DNA from: Hydrocarboniclastica marina
GTDB lineage: Bacteria; Pseudomonadota; Gammaproteobacteria; Pseudomonadales; Oleiphilaceae
Direction: 5' to 3'
Length of the DNA stretch: 64,000 nucleotides
Assembly (NCBI RefSeq): GCF_004851605.1
Contig: NZ_CP031093.1
Span: 3,286,692-3,350,691 of the forward strand
In this document: positions 1 to 7,875 of the stretch, piece after piece
How the letters are laid out: every line of letters starts with the position of its first letter
Numbering within the stretch: the stretch's first letter is position 1
Program-made: the position numbers and the translations under genes
The notes under the pieces: generated by a model
What the model was told of the DNA's origin: nothing
The model's input: only the letters and a program-made list of their open reading frames with translations
Databases searched by the model: none

Positions 1-762
1 ATCAGCGTCCTTTCCGCCGCCCTGGGCGCAGAGCTGGATGTGGTCAACCTGGGCTCGATCGGCCCGCTTGCGGAGATGCCCGGCGTCATCAACCACCGCA
101 TCGCGGCCGGAACGGCAAACCTGGCGCGGGAACCGGCCATGAGCGAGGCGCAGCTGGTTGCAGCACTGGCGGCGGGCGATCAGGCGGCGCAACGGGCCGC
201 TGACCGTGGAGCACAGCTCTTTATCGGCGGCGAAATGGGTATCGGCAATACGACCACAGCCGCTGCCCTGGCTTGCGCTCTGCTGGGCGCAGCACCCACC
301 GATCTAACCGGCCCCGGAACTGGCTTGAGCAAACAGCAGGTGACCCATAAAACCGCCGTGGTCGAACGTGCATTGGCGCGCCACGGTGACAACCAGGACC
401 CGTTCGCAGTGTTGGCGTCCCTTGGCGGGTTCGAAATCGCGGGCCTGGCGGGCGCTTTTCTGGGCTGCGCCTCGCGGGGAATTCCGGTGCTGGTGGACGG
501 CTTTATCGCGTCGGTCGCGGCCCTGGTTGCGTGCCGCCAGCAACCTGCCCTCAGACCCTGGCTGCACTTTGCCCATCGCTCCTGCGAGCCCGGCCATAGC
601 CGCGTCCTGGACGCGCTGGAAGCCAACCCACTGCTGGACCTGAGCATGCGCCTGGGGGAAGGCAGCGGCGCGGCGGTCGCCGTGCCCCTGCTACGGCTGG
701 CCTGTGCGCTGCACAATGGTATGGCAAGCTTTGCCGAGGCCGGCGTAAGCGAGGGCAGCTGA
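1..762 (+). CDS. cobT: Nicotinate-nucleotide--dimethylbenzimidazole phosphoribosyltransferase, 5' end missing
   Basis: This enzyme moves phosphoribose from nicotinate mononucleotide to 5,6-dimethylbenzimidazole, making alpha-ribazole 5'-phosphate for the lower ligand of cobalamin. The reading frame is open from base 1, so the N-terminus lies outside the window; the first Met visible (base 40) is internal. Family hallmarks are [13 protein letters not shown], the [11 protein letters not shown] loop, the [14 protein letters not shown] segment and, near the end, LGEGSGAA. The Glu in that last motif corresponds to the catalytic base of Salmonella CobT. About 253 codons remain of a usual 340-350. 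The stop is one base before the next ATG, so it is co-transcribed with the cobC-like gene. Cytoplasmic. Confidence 0.95.
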   Translation: MSVLSAALGAELDVVNLGSIGPLAEMPGVINHRIAAGTANLAREPAMSEAQLVAALAAGDQAAQRAADRGAQLFIGGEMGIGNTTTAAALACALLGAAPTDLTGPGTGLSKQQVTHKTAVVERALARHGDNQDPFAVLASLGGFEIAGLAGAFLGCASRGIPVLVDGFIASVAALVACRQQPALRPWLHFAHRSCEPGHSRVLDALEANPLLDLSMRLGEGSGAAVAVPLLRLACALHNGMASFAEAGVSEGS

Positions 763-763
763 C

Positions 764-1375
764 ATGCCGGAACCCATTACCACCTGGTTCGACCTGATAC
801 GCCACGGCGAACCCGAGGGCGGCCCCCTGTTTCGCGGCAGCAAGGACGACCCGCTCAGTGACAGGGGCTGGTCCCAGATGCACGCGGCGATTCAGTCAAC
901 CGACTGCTGGGACGCTGTGCTCAGCTCGCCCCTGCAGCGGTGCCTGCGATTCGCCGAGGCCATCGCCAAGCGCGAACAGATACCCTTGTACGAAGACAAG
1001 CGCCTGCAAGAGATCGGTTTCGGCGAGTGGGAGGGCCAGACTGCCGAGGCAATCGAAAAGCACTATGGCGAGCGACTCTCACTGTTCTGGCAAGACCCTG
1101 AAGCCAATCCCCCGCCGGGCGGCGAATTGCTCAGCATGTTTCAGGGCCGTACGCTCGCCGCCTGGTTTGAGTGGCGTGACCGGCTGGCGGGAAAACGTGT
1201 ATTGCTGGTCGGCCATGGCGGCACAATACGCGTCATTCTGGGGGAGGTCTTCGGTACTTTGCGCGAGCGCACGTTCTCGGCCATTGACGTGCCCTACGCC
1301 TGCCGCAGCCGCGTGCGTCTGGATCAGTCAGAACATGGCTTGCTGAGCTGCCTGGTATCGCACGGGCTTCGCTGA
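764..1375 (+). CDS. cobC: Histidine phosphatase, probable alpha-ribazole phosphatase
   Basis: Probably removes the phosphate from alpha-ribazole 5'-phosphate, the step after CobT. The 203-residue protein is a branch-1 histidine phosphatase: RHGE at residues 13-16 holds the phosphorylated His14, and the second catalytic His is His151 in VGHGGTIR. The segment EIGFGEWEGQT is also typical of the family. It begins one base after cobT ends, so the two are one transcription unit. The phosphatase fold is certain. The substrate is inferred from position next to cobT, because cobC and general phosphoglycerate-mutase-like phosphatases look alike. Confidence 0.88.
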   Translation: MPEPITTWFDLIRHGEPEGGPLFRGSKDDPLSDRGWSQMHAAIQSTDCWDAVLSSPLQRCLRFAEAIAKREQIPLYEDKRLQEIGFGEWEGQTAEAIEKHYGERLSLFWQDPEANPPPGGELLSMFQGRTLAAWFEWRDRLAGKRVLLVGHGGTIRVILGEVFGTLRERTFSAIDVPYACRSRVRLDQSEHGLLSCLVSHGLR

Positions 1376-1468
1376 GGGTTTCCTGTACCGATGCCGGTAC
1401 TAGAGGTCTGCGACACCAGCGCCGACGCGGGCTCGTAGCAGCGACTTCGCTCAGCTGAGTTCCAACGC

Positions 1469-1993
1469 TTATTTCAGCTCCAGCGACAGCCCGGCAACGC
1501 TCATCACAACCCGCTTGCAACGTGCCGCCAGAGCCTGATTCAGCCACCCCAGCTGGTCGGCGAAACGACGGGTCAGCGGATCCATGCCGATAATGCCCAG
1601 CCCCACTTCGTTGCTGACAATGACCACTTTGCCGGGATAGCTCTCAAGCGCGCCCAGAAACCGCGCGCGTTCCCGGTCCAGCGTTTCCGCCCCAACGTGC
1701 AACAGATTACTGACCCACAGGCTCATGCAATCCACCAGCACATCCGGGGGCGTCGCCTGCCGCGCCAGATCGGCCAGGGCTTCACCCAGCCGCAACGGCG
1801 TTTCAAGCAAATCCCAGCTGCCCGGGCGTCGGGCCTGATGGTCGCGAATACGGGCAGCCATTTCTTCATCCCCGGCCATTGCAGTGGCGATGTAGACGAC
1901 TGCGCCGGAGCTTTGCGACACGACCTGCTCAGCCAGCGCACTCTTGCCCGACCGGACGCCGCCGAGGACCAACACGTGCTTCGTGGCAGCCAT
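1469..1993 (-). CDS. cobU: Adenosylcobinamide kinase / adenosylcobinamide-phosphate guanylyltransferase
   Basis: Bifunctional enzyme of nucleotide-loop assembly: it phosphorylates adenosylcobinamide, then activates it as the GDP derivative. The P-loop GGVRSGKS is at residues 11-18, and the guanylylated His is most likely His52 in RDHQARRPGSW. At 174 residues it has the normal CobU length. I chose the ATG at 1993 because GAGGT lies about six bases upstream and the P-loop then falls at its usual distance; the longer frame to 2098 adds 35 residues with no family similarity. It is convergent with cobT-cobC. I looked for a cobalamin riboswitch in the roughly 250 bases upstream and did not recognise one. 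Confidence 0.93.
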   Translation of the reverse strand: MAATKHVLVLGGVRSGKSALAEQVVSQSSGAVVYIATAMAGDEEMAARIRDHQARRPGSWDLLETPLRLGEALADLARQATPPDVLVDCMSLWVSNLLHVGAETLDRERARFLGALESYPGKVVIVSNEVGLGIIGMDPLTRRFADQLGWLNQALAARCKRVVMSVAGLSLELK

Positions 1994-2251
1994 AAGATAC
2001 CTCGTTTTTTTCTGGGAGAAGCCGGTTCCTGCGGCATACGGCGTCGAGAATATTATGAGGGACTGGCGGCAGCAACAACGGATACAGGTGAATACCACTC
2101 ACAGACAGGGTCAGCTGGTATCTTGGTGAAATCGCCTATGGAGAGAGAGGGATCAGGAAGGAGGAGACTGACCGCAGCAGAACGCTGCGGCCGGTCGGTG
2201 TTGCTGAAGCTGCTATCAGGCAGCCGAAGCAACGGTCGGTCAACCCAGCCG

Positions 2252-3289
2252 CTAGGCAGTGCCGTAACGGTCTTTCTCCGGGCGGCCCATCATGGCACCT
2301 GCAATCGCGGCAATCAGAGCCAGCAGGGAAATAATGAAAGCCCACCAGGCCGCGCTCGCAATCGCGTCTGTGACCTGCTTGGCCATCTGGGAGGCCTTTT
2401 CCTGAGCCTGCTGCAGCGCCTGGCTGACCTCCTGGCCAATACCTGACATGCCCTGCTGTACCTGGGCGACAATGGCTTCGGCATCCTGCTGTTCGATATT
2501 CAAACGATTGGTGAAGGTCGCCATTGCCTGCTGGCGGTCATCTTCAGAGATGAGTCCGCCCTGGCCCGTTAGCTGTTCGACCAACTGGTTTATTTCCGTA
2601 TCAGCTGAAGACGGCTTGCTCACAATGGACCCGAGCGTATCCACGGCCATCTTTTTGGCCCGCTCCTGCTCCTCGTTGCTGATCGCCTGCTGAATAGCTT
2701 CACGGCCCGCTGAACGTATCTCCTGCAGCGTTATTTCCTGTTGCTGCAACCGACGTTGCGTATCCTGCGGCAGGGACTCAAGGAAGTTATCGGGCATGAT
2801 CAATTCGACATCACGGAAATTGGGCAGATTCAGGCTGTCCGGAGCCGCTTGGCGAACAGCTTGTGCTGCGCCCCCCGATACGGTCGAAATCATCGAGGTC
2901 GTGCCGGAAATCACCGCTCCGATGCCTGACGCGACCGAGGCCAGTATAAGAAATGATGCCAGTGCCCAGACCGCGGTTCCGTGGAAAAGAGATGCCGAAG
3001 ACCAGGCCGAACTGGCGAGCCGACCCGCCGCGTAGCCGCCTACGGCGAAAGCGATAACGTGCGCCACCACGAAGTAGATCGCGCTGCCGAGCGGAACGCC
3101 CGCCAGGGGGTCCGATTCCTGGATGGGATCTATCACTGTCAGCCCCAGAGCGATTCCGAGCAGACTCAACAGGAACAAAACCCCAAGGGCAACCACTACC
3201 CCGAGAAAAATACTTCCCCATGATACACGGCTATGGAAACCGCCGGCGCTGAGCCGGTCCGTTGTCTCTCTGGCTAAGACCATAGTCAT
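2252..3289 (-). CDS. Multi-pass membrane protein with coiled central domain, function unknown
   Basis: A 345-residue inner-membrane protein. Hydrophobic segments lie near residues 24-48, 68-92, 103-128 and 313-338. Between the third and fourth is a long polar, Gln- and Glu-rich stretch (about 150-310) with heptad-like spacing, likely a coiled coil. The N-terminal pattern (SWGSIFLGVVVALGVLFLLSLLGIALG) resembles small proteins often labelled PhnA-like in alphaproteobacteria, a label that does not describe a known activity. It stands alone, facing away from the glucosylglycerate operon. The fold is inferred; I can offer no biochemical role. Confidence 0.8.
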   Translation of the reverse strand: MTMVLARETTDRLSAGGFHSRVSWGSIFLGVVVALGVLFLLSLLGIALGLTVIDPIQESDPLAGVPLGSAIYFVVAHVIAFAVGGYAAGRLASSAWSSASLFHGTAVWALASFLILASVASGIGAVISGTTSMISTVSGGAAQAVRQAAPDSLNLPNFRDVELIMPDNFLESLPQDTQRRLQQQEITLQEIRSAGREAIQQAISNEEQERAKKMAVDTLGSIVSKPSSADTEINQLVEQLTGQGGLISEDDRQQAMATFTNRLNIEQQDAEAIVAQVQQGMSGIGQEVSQALQQAQEKASQMAKQVTDAIASAAWWAFIISLLALIAAIAGAMMGRPEKDRYGTA

Positions 3290-3673
3290 TTCCTTATAGT
3301 TTGCAGAATGTCGTTTTTTTGATCGAGGGCGCCCACAATGCGCAATTCTTAAATTTAATCAACAACCTGCATGAGCATCCCTGCGCCTGAAAGACTATCA
3401 GCGAAGCATCCTGTACGAATATGTCGAAACAGGCGATACACAATGTTCCCTGGCTAACTATTCTGGCATCGGCAGGTGGGCGACGGGCTACCCGGTCATG
3501 GCATAAATGCTGCAAACAGCTGACAGTGGTGAAGGAACTTCGGTCCACCTTACCGTCTTTCCTGAGCAAGCAAGCGGAGGCGCGAGCAATGCGCACCAAA
3601 CTGAGGCATAACCGTGCCCCCATTCAGAGCACAAGCGCCTCTAGCGTGCGCCCGGCCCGAGGAGCATGAGTGA
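3290..3673. other. Intergenic region between divergent genes
   Basis: 384 bases without a convincing gene, separating the leftward membrane protein from the rightward glucosylglycerate operon. It should hold promoters for both. A GAGGAG ribosome site is just before the phosphatase start (about 3658-3663). A T7 run follows the leftward start region near 3313. An 82-codon rightward frame here (3421-3669) has no recognisable motif. I see no clear sigma-70 promoter or inverted repeat. Confidence 0.5.
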
Positions 3674-4522
3674 ATGAGCAAGAAGATGGTGATATTTACG
3701 GATCTGGACGGCACGTTGCTTGATCATCACAGCTATTCCTGGGCGCCTGCCCGGCCCGCGCTCGAAGCACTCAACCGGGGCAGAATTCCCGTCATCCTCT
3801 GCTCGAGCAAGACGCGCGCTGAAATAGCAACTCTTCGGGATGAACTGCAGAATCAGCACCCCTACATCGTCGAAAACGGTGCCGCGGTCGTCATTCCGTA
3901 TGGTTACTTTGAGCCCGCGCCTGATCCTGAGCACCCAGAAAAGAGGTCCGAACAGACTGTCTCTTTCGGCACCTCCCGCGACCGCATTCTGGCGGTACTG
4001 GATTACCTCAAACGGCAGGGATTCCGTTTTCGCAGTTTTGCAGCCATGTCCGCTGGCGAGCTCGCGCAGGTCACAGGTCTCAGCGAAGCGGCCGCAGTCC
4101 GGGCGCAGACGCGTACCGCAACGGAGCCCCTTCTTTGGGAGGCGGACGCGGACTCGCTTGAGGTTTTCAAGGCGGTACTGGCGCGGTACCGGCTGCAGTT
4201 GCTGGAAGGTGGCCGTTTTTTCCATGTCATGGGATTCTTCGACAAAGCCGATGCCATGGAGTATCTGTTGGAACGCTATCGCATCTTCTACCAGAACCAG
4301 GACGTTGTCTCGGTCGCGCTGGGGGACAGCCCCAACGATACCCGCATGCTTGAGCACGCCGATATACCGGTCGTCATCGCGAACGCGGTCGGTGGCAGCC
4401 TGCAGTTGCCTAACCGCGGCAATGCAGTTTACTCAGACAAAAAAGGGCCGGAAGGCTGGAACGCGAGCATTCTCCAGATCCTGAAGGAATCCTTCCCCCA
4501 AGCAGCGCAAAGCACGGAGTGA
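3674..4522 (+). CDS. HAD-type glucosyl-/mannosyl-3-phosphoglycerate phosphatase
   Basis: Removes phosphate from a hexosyl-3-phosphoglycerate. Next to a glucosyl-3-phosphoglycerate synthase the substrate is most likely glucosyl-3-phosphoglycerate, giving the compatible solute glucosylglycerate. The 282-residue protein belongs to the Cof/MpgP branch (HAD-IIB). Motif I is DLDGT at 10-14 with nucleophile Asp10 and Asp12; SSKTR provides motif II; GDSPND at 217-222 holds the Mg2+-binding acids Asp218 and Asp222. It is the first gene of an operon, three bases before the synthase. By family alone it would be named mannosyl-3-phosphoglycerate phosphatase (MpgP); the glucosyl assignment comes from context. 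Confidence 0.9.
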   Translation: MSKKMVIFTDLDGTLLDHHSYSWAPARPALEALNRGRIPVILCSSKTRAEIATLRDELQNQHPYIVENGAAVVIPYGYFEPAPDPEHPEKRSEQTVSFGTSRDRILAVLDYLKRQGFRFRSFAAMSAGELAQVTGLSEAAAVRAQTRTATEPLLWEADADSLEVFKAVLARYRLQLLEGGRFFHVMGFFDKADAMEYLLERYRIFYQNQDVVSVALGDSPNDTRMLEHADIPVVIANAVGGSLQLPNRGNAVYSDKKGPEGWNASILQILKESFPQAAQSTE

Positions 4523-4525
4523 GCC

Positions 4526-5752
4526 ATGGGAGATTTTTACCAGAACGGAATCGTTACCAACCTGCACAATCTCACGCGACGCCCAGTCGAGGATCTGGAA
4601 AAAGACCTGCTGAGCTTCAGTAAGCAGCGGCCCATGGCCCTGGTCCTGCCTTCTCTCTATTCAGAGCTCGAAGGACCCGCGCTGAAGAACATCGTCCAGG
4701 AGCTGACAAAAGTCCCCTACCTGGAAGAGATTGTAATTGGGCTGGACGCGGCCAGCGAAGACCAGTACCGCCATGCCCTTGAGTATTTCGGCCTCCTCCC
4801 CCAGAGGGTGAGTGTGATCTGGCAGGACGGCCGACGTATGCAGGCAATCGATGAGCAGCTTAAAGAACAGGGGCTCGCGCCAACAGAGCCAGGAAAAGGC
4901 CGCAACGTCTGGTTTTGCCTGGGCTACGTGCTCGCGTCGGGCAGGAGCAGATCGGTGGCACTACATGACTGCGATATCGTTACCTACGACCGGGAATTGC
5001 TCGCGAGGCTGATCTACCCAGTCGCCAACCCTGGCTTCAACTACATGTTCTGCAAGGGCTATTACTCCAGACTGGCAGAGGGCAAGATGAACGGCAGGGT
5101 CAGCCGCCTGTTGGTAACACCCCTGATTCGTGCGTTAAAGAAGGTGTGCGGTCACAGCGACTTCCTCGACTACCTGGACAGTTTCCGCTATCCGCTCGCG
5201 GGCGAATTCTCGTTCCGTACCGATGTGATCAATGATCTTCGCATTCCCAGCGACTGGGGACTGGAGATCGGCGTTCTTTCCGAAATGAAACGCAACTACG
5301 CCACCAACCGTCTTTGTCAGGTCGATATTGCCGACCGCTACGATCACAAGCACCAGGATCTGTCGCCTGAAGATGCCAGCCGCGGCCTTTCAAAGATGAG
5401 CACCGATATCAGCAAAGCGCTCTTTCGCAAACTGGCCACCAACGGTGAGATCTTCTCCTACGAGAAGTTCCGCACTATCAAGGCAGCCTATTACCGGATT
5501 GCCCTGGATTTTGTCGAAACCTATCAGAACGACGCCATCATTAACGGACTGAGCTTTGACCGCCATTCCGAGGAAAAAGCGGTCGAGCTGTTTTCACGCA
5601 ACCTGATTCGCGCAGGGACCGACTTCCTGACCAATTCGGCCGAGCGGCCCTTTGTGCCAAGTTGGAACCGTGTTATCAGTGCCCTGCCCAATATCCTTGA
5701 TGATCTGAAACAGGCGGTCGACGAAGATAACCGGACCTATGGCGAACAATAA
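4526..5752 (+). CDS. gpgS: Glucosyl-3-phosphoglycerate synthase (GT81-like)
   Basis: Transfers glucose from a sugar nucleotide to 3-phosphoglycerate, the committed step of glucosylglycerate synthesis. The 408-residue protein has a GT-A-like first half: nucleotide-sugar contacts in ALVLPSLYSE, the GKGRNVWFCLGYVLASG segment and the metal-binding DCD at 148-150 preceded by His147. FPFR-type and GLEIGVLSEM segments in the second half match the synthase family. It sits between its phosphatase (three-base gap) and a phosphorylase (35-base gap), so one mRNA likely encodes all three. Length and motifs are normal. Donor preference (UDP- or ADP-/GDP-glucose) cannot be read from the sequence. Confidence 0.9.
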   Translation: MGDFYQNGIVTNLHNLTRRPVEDLEKDLLSFSKQRPMALVLPSLYSELEGPALKNIVQELTKVPYLEEIVIGLDAASEDQYRHALEYFGLLPQRVSVIWQDGRRMQAIDEQLKEQGLAPTEPGKGRNVWFCLGYVLASGRSRSVALHDCDIVTYDRELLARLIYPVANPGFNYMFCKGYYSRLAEGKMNGRVSRLLVTPLIRALKKVCGHSDFLDYLDSFRYPLAGEFSFRTDVINDLRIPSDWGLEIGVLSEMKRNYATNRLCQVDIADRYDHKHQDLSPEDASRGLSKMSTDISKALFRKLATNGEIFSYEKFRTIKAAYYRIALDFVETYQNDAIINGLSFDRHSEEKAVELFSRNLIRAGTDFLTNSAERPFVPSWNRVISALPNILDDLKQAVDEDNRTYGEQ

Positions 5753-5787
5753 CCCTGGACTCACTGAACACTGTTGGGAGTAAGCGC

Positions 5788-7515
5788 ATGGCGGAGGACC
5801 TGGTAGCCAAGCTTTCCGGGATGCTGGATATCGTCTATCCCGCGGTCGACACGACATTTCTCGCGAAACAGCTGATCGAGACAATGAGACTGGCTGAAGA
5901 TGCCGAGTCTCCGCCCGCTCACCGGAACAACTGGGACGAAGGCGACATCATCCTCATCACCTACGCCGACTCCGTCACATGCAAAGATGAGAAGCCCCTC
6001 GTCACCCTGGACCGCTTCCTTGAGGAGGAACTCCGTGACAGCCTGACCGGCGTGCATATCCTGCCGTTCTTCCCTTACAGCTCTGATGACGGTTTTTCCG
6101 TCATCGATTACCTCGCGGTCAATGAATCCCACGGTACCTGGGAGGATATCGAGCGTATTGGCGCAAAGTACCGGCTCATGTCGGACCTGGTGATCAACCA
6201 TTGTTCGGCTCGCAGTCGCTGGTTCGACAACTTCAAGAAACGGGTAGAACCAGGCAAAAGCTATTTTTACGAAGCCAGTCCGGAGGACGATCTCAGCGAG
6301 GTTGTGCGGCCCCGGACATCGCCGTTGCTCTCTGCGGTGCAGACGGAAGACGGGGTCAGGCACGTCTGGTGCACCTTCAGCGAAGACCAGGTCGACCTGA
6401 ATTTCGCCAATCCCCAGGTACTGAAAGAGTTCGTCAGCATCATCCGGTTCTATCTCGACCGTGGCATCACGATTTTTCGCCTGGACGCGGTGGCTTTCAT
6501 CTGGAAAGAGCCCGGCACCCCCTGTATTCATCTACAACCGGCGCACGAGCTGATCAAGGCCATGCGCCTGCTGATCGAGCATGCCAACCGGGATGCCATC
6601 ATCGTTACCGAAACCAACGTGCCCATTCGTGAGAATCTGACCTACTTCGGCAACGCCAATGAAGCTCACGTCATCTACAATTTTTCGCTGCCGCCGCTGC
6701 TGGTCCACACGCTGATATCCGGCAACTGCAGACACCTGAAAACCTGGCTCATGAGCATGCCACCGGCGCAGATGGGTACCACCTACCTGAACTTCATCTC
6801 GTCCCATGACGGCATTGGGCTTCGGCCAGCCGACGGCCTGCTCTCAGAAGAAGACAAGCTGCGACTGATCAATACCATGGAGCGCTTTGGCGGCAAGGTA
6901 TCCTACCGCCGGATATCAGAACAGGCGGACCAGCCCTACGAAATGAACATCGCCCTGTATGACGCGCTCAAAGGCACCATCGAGCACGGGCCCGATGCGC
7001 TCCAGCTCCAGCGTTTCATCTGCGCCCACGCGATCATGCTCGGTCTGGAGGGCATTCCCGCGTTCAACATCCCAAGCTTTCTCGGCACCGAAAATGACTA
7101 TGAGCGCGTCAAACACACGGGCAGGTTCCGCTCGATCAACCGCAGCCAGTGGGATATCGAGAAGTTGCAGTCGGAATTGAGTGATCCCCTCAGCCACCAC
7201 CACAAGGTCTTCCACGAGCTGAAACGACTGATCGCAATCCGTAAGCAACAACCGGCGTTCCACCCCAACGCGACGCAATTTACGCTGCACCTGGGGCTGG
7301 AAATTTTCGGCTTCTGGCGCCAGAGCATGGGGCGGGAGCAGTCGATTTTCTGCGTGCACAACATCAGCGACAAGGTTCAGCAAGTCTCGCTTACCAGTAT
7401 AAATCTGATCGAAACTGATCACTGGCGAGACCTCATTGCCGACACGTCCCTGGACGACCTCTCGGGCACGTTGACGCTTAAGCCCTATCAAAGCGTCTGG
7501 CTGGCCAACAGCTGA
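5788..7515 (+). CDS. GH13_18 phosphorylase, probable glucosylglycerate phosphorylase
   Basis: Member of the sucrose phosphorylase family. In this operon the likely reaction is reversible phosphorolysis of glucosylglycerate to glucose 1-phosphate and glycerate, as known for YcjM-type enzymes. The (beta/alpha)8 catalytic set is intact: nucleophile Asp233 in RLDAVAF, acid/base Glu275 in TETNVP and Asp341 in SSHDGIG. The 575-residue length is nearer glucosylglycerate phosphorylases than classical sucrose phosphorylases (about 490-500). GGGAG precedes the ATG. Alternatives are sucrose- or sucrose-6-phosphate phosphorylase; the synthase neighbour argues against them. Having maker and breaker in one operon suggests fast turnover of the solute. 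Confidence 0.85.
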   Translation: MAEDLVAKLSGMLDIVYPAVDTTFLAKQLIETMRLAEDAESPPAHRNNWDEGDIILITYADSVTCKDEKPLVTLDRFLEEELRDSLTGVHILPFFPYSSDDGFSVIDYLAVNESHGTWEDIERIGAKYRLMSDLVINHCSARSRWFDNFKKRVEPGKSYFYEASPEDDLSEVVRPRTSPLLSAVQTEDGVRHVWCTFSEDQVDLNFANPQVLKEFVSIIRFYLDRGITIFRLDAVAFIWKEPGTPCIHLQPAHELIKAMRLLIEHANRDAIIVTETNVPIRENLTYFGNANEAHVIYNFSLPPLLVHTLISGNCRHLKTWLMSMPPAQMGTTYLNFISSHDGIGLRPADGLLSEEDKLRLINTMERFGGKVSYRRISEQADQPYEMNIALYDALKGTIEHGPDALQLQRFICAHAIMLGLEGIPAFNIPSFLGTENDYERVKHTGRFRSINRSQWDIEKLQSELSDPLSHHHKVFHELKRLIAIRKQQPAFHPNATQFTLHLGLEIFGFWRQSMGREQSIFCVHNISDKVQQVSLTSINLIETDHWRDLIADTSLDDLSGTLTLKPYQSVWLANS

Positions 7516-7765
7516 CCGCGCCTTGCGCGCCAGCACCTTCAGAAGACTGCCGCCTGCCCTGACGAGAACGCGATTTCACGCCCTGGGTCCCGGCATTTGA
7601 ACAGTTTTAAGGAGCTGTAATAGCCTTCCGCTTGCCCCTCACCCCGCAGTTTGCGAAGGTTTTCAGTGACTCGCGTTGCCAAGGTTCGGCTTCGCCGCGC
7701 GTCGTTATCACATGGCCGTCAATGCAACGCTTCTGCCCTGGCTGCAGGTAACCACACCTATAAAG
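7516..7765. other. Intergenic leader region upstream of the tandem repeat
   Basis: 250 bases after the phosphorylase stop with no gene and no clear terminator. The promoter of the downstream transporter should be here, but no strong -35/-10 pair is obvious. The region continues into the 19-bp repeat array. Confidence 0.45.
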
Positions 7766-7873
7766 ACGACCACGACAGATAGCGACCGCAGACAGGCACT
7801 ACCACAGCAGACAGCCACTACCACAGCAGGTAGGGACGACCACAGCGGATAGAGACGACCACAACAGGGAGTG
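7766..7873 (+). repeat. 19-bp tandem repeat, about six units, ending at a start codon
   Basis: Units begin at 7766, 7785 (shortened to 13 bp), 7798, 7817, 7836 and 7855. Each full unit reads roughly ACNACCACAGCAGRTAGNG. The last unit contains AGGGAG, which serves as ribosome site for the ATG at 7876. Units differ by several substitutions, so the array is not brand new. Confidence 0.85.
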
Positions 7874-7875
7874 TT

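Noticed and set aside
1994-2251. Possible cobalamin riboswitch upstream of cobU
   Set aside because: The B12-box and the usual conserved core elements were not found on the minus strand.
1697-2446. 249-codon rightward frame over cobU
   Set aside because: Antisense shadow of cobU and of the membrane protein gene; high GC makes long shadows common here.
3421-3669. 82-codon rightward frame before the phosphatase gene
   Set aside because: No motif, odd composition, and it lies in the expected promoter region; probably chance.
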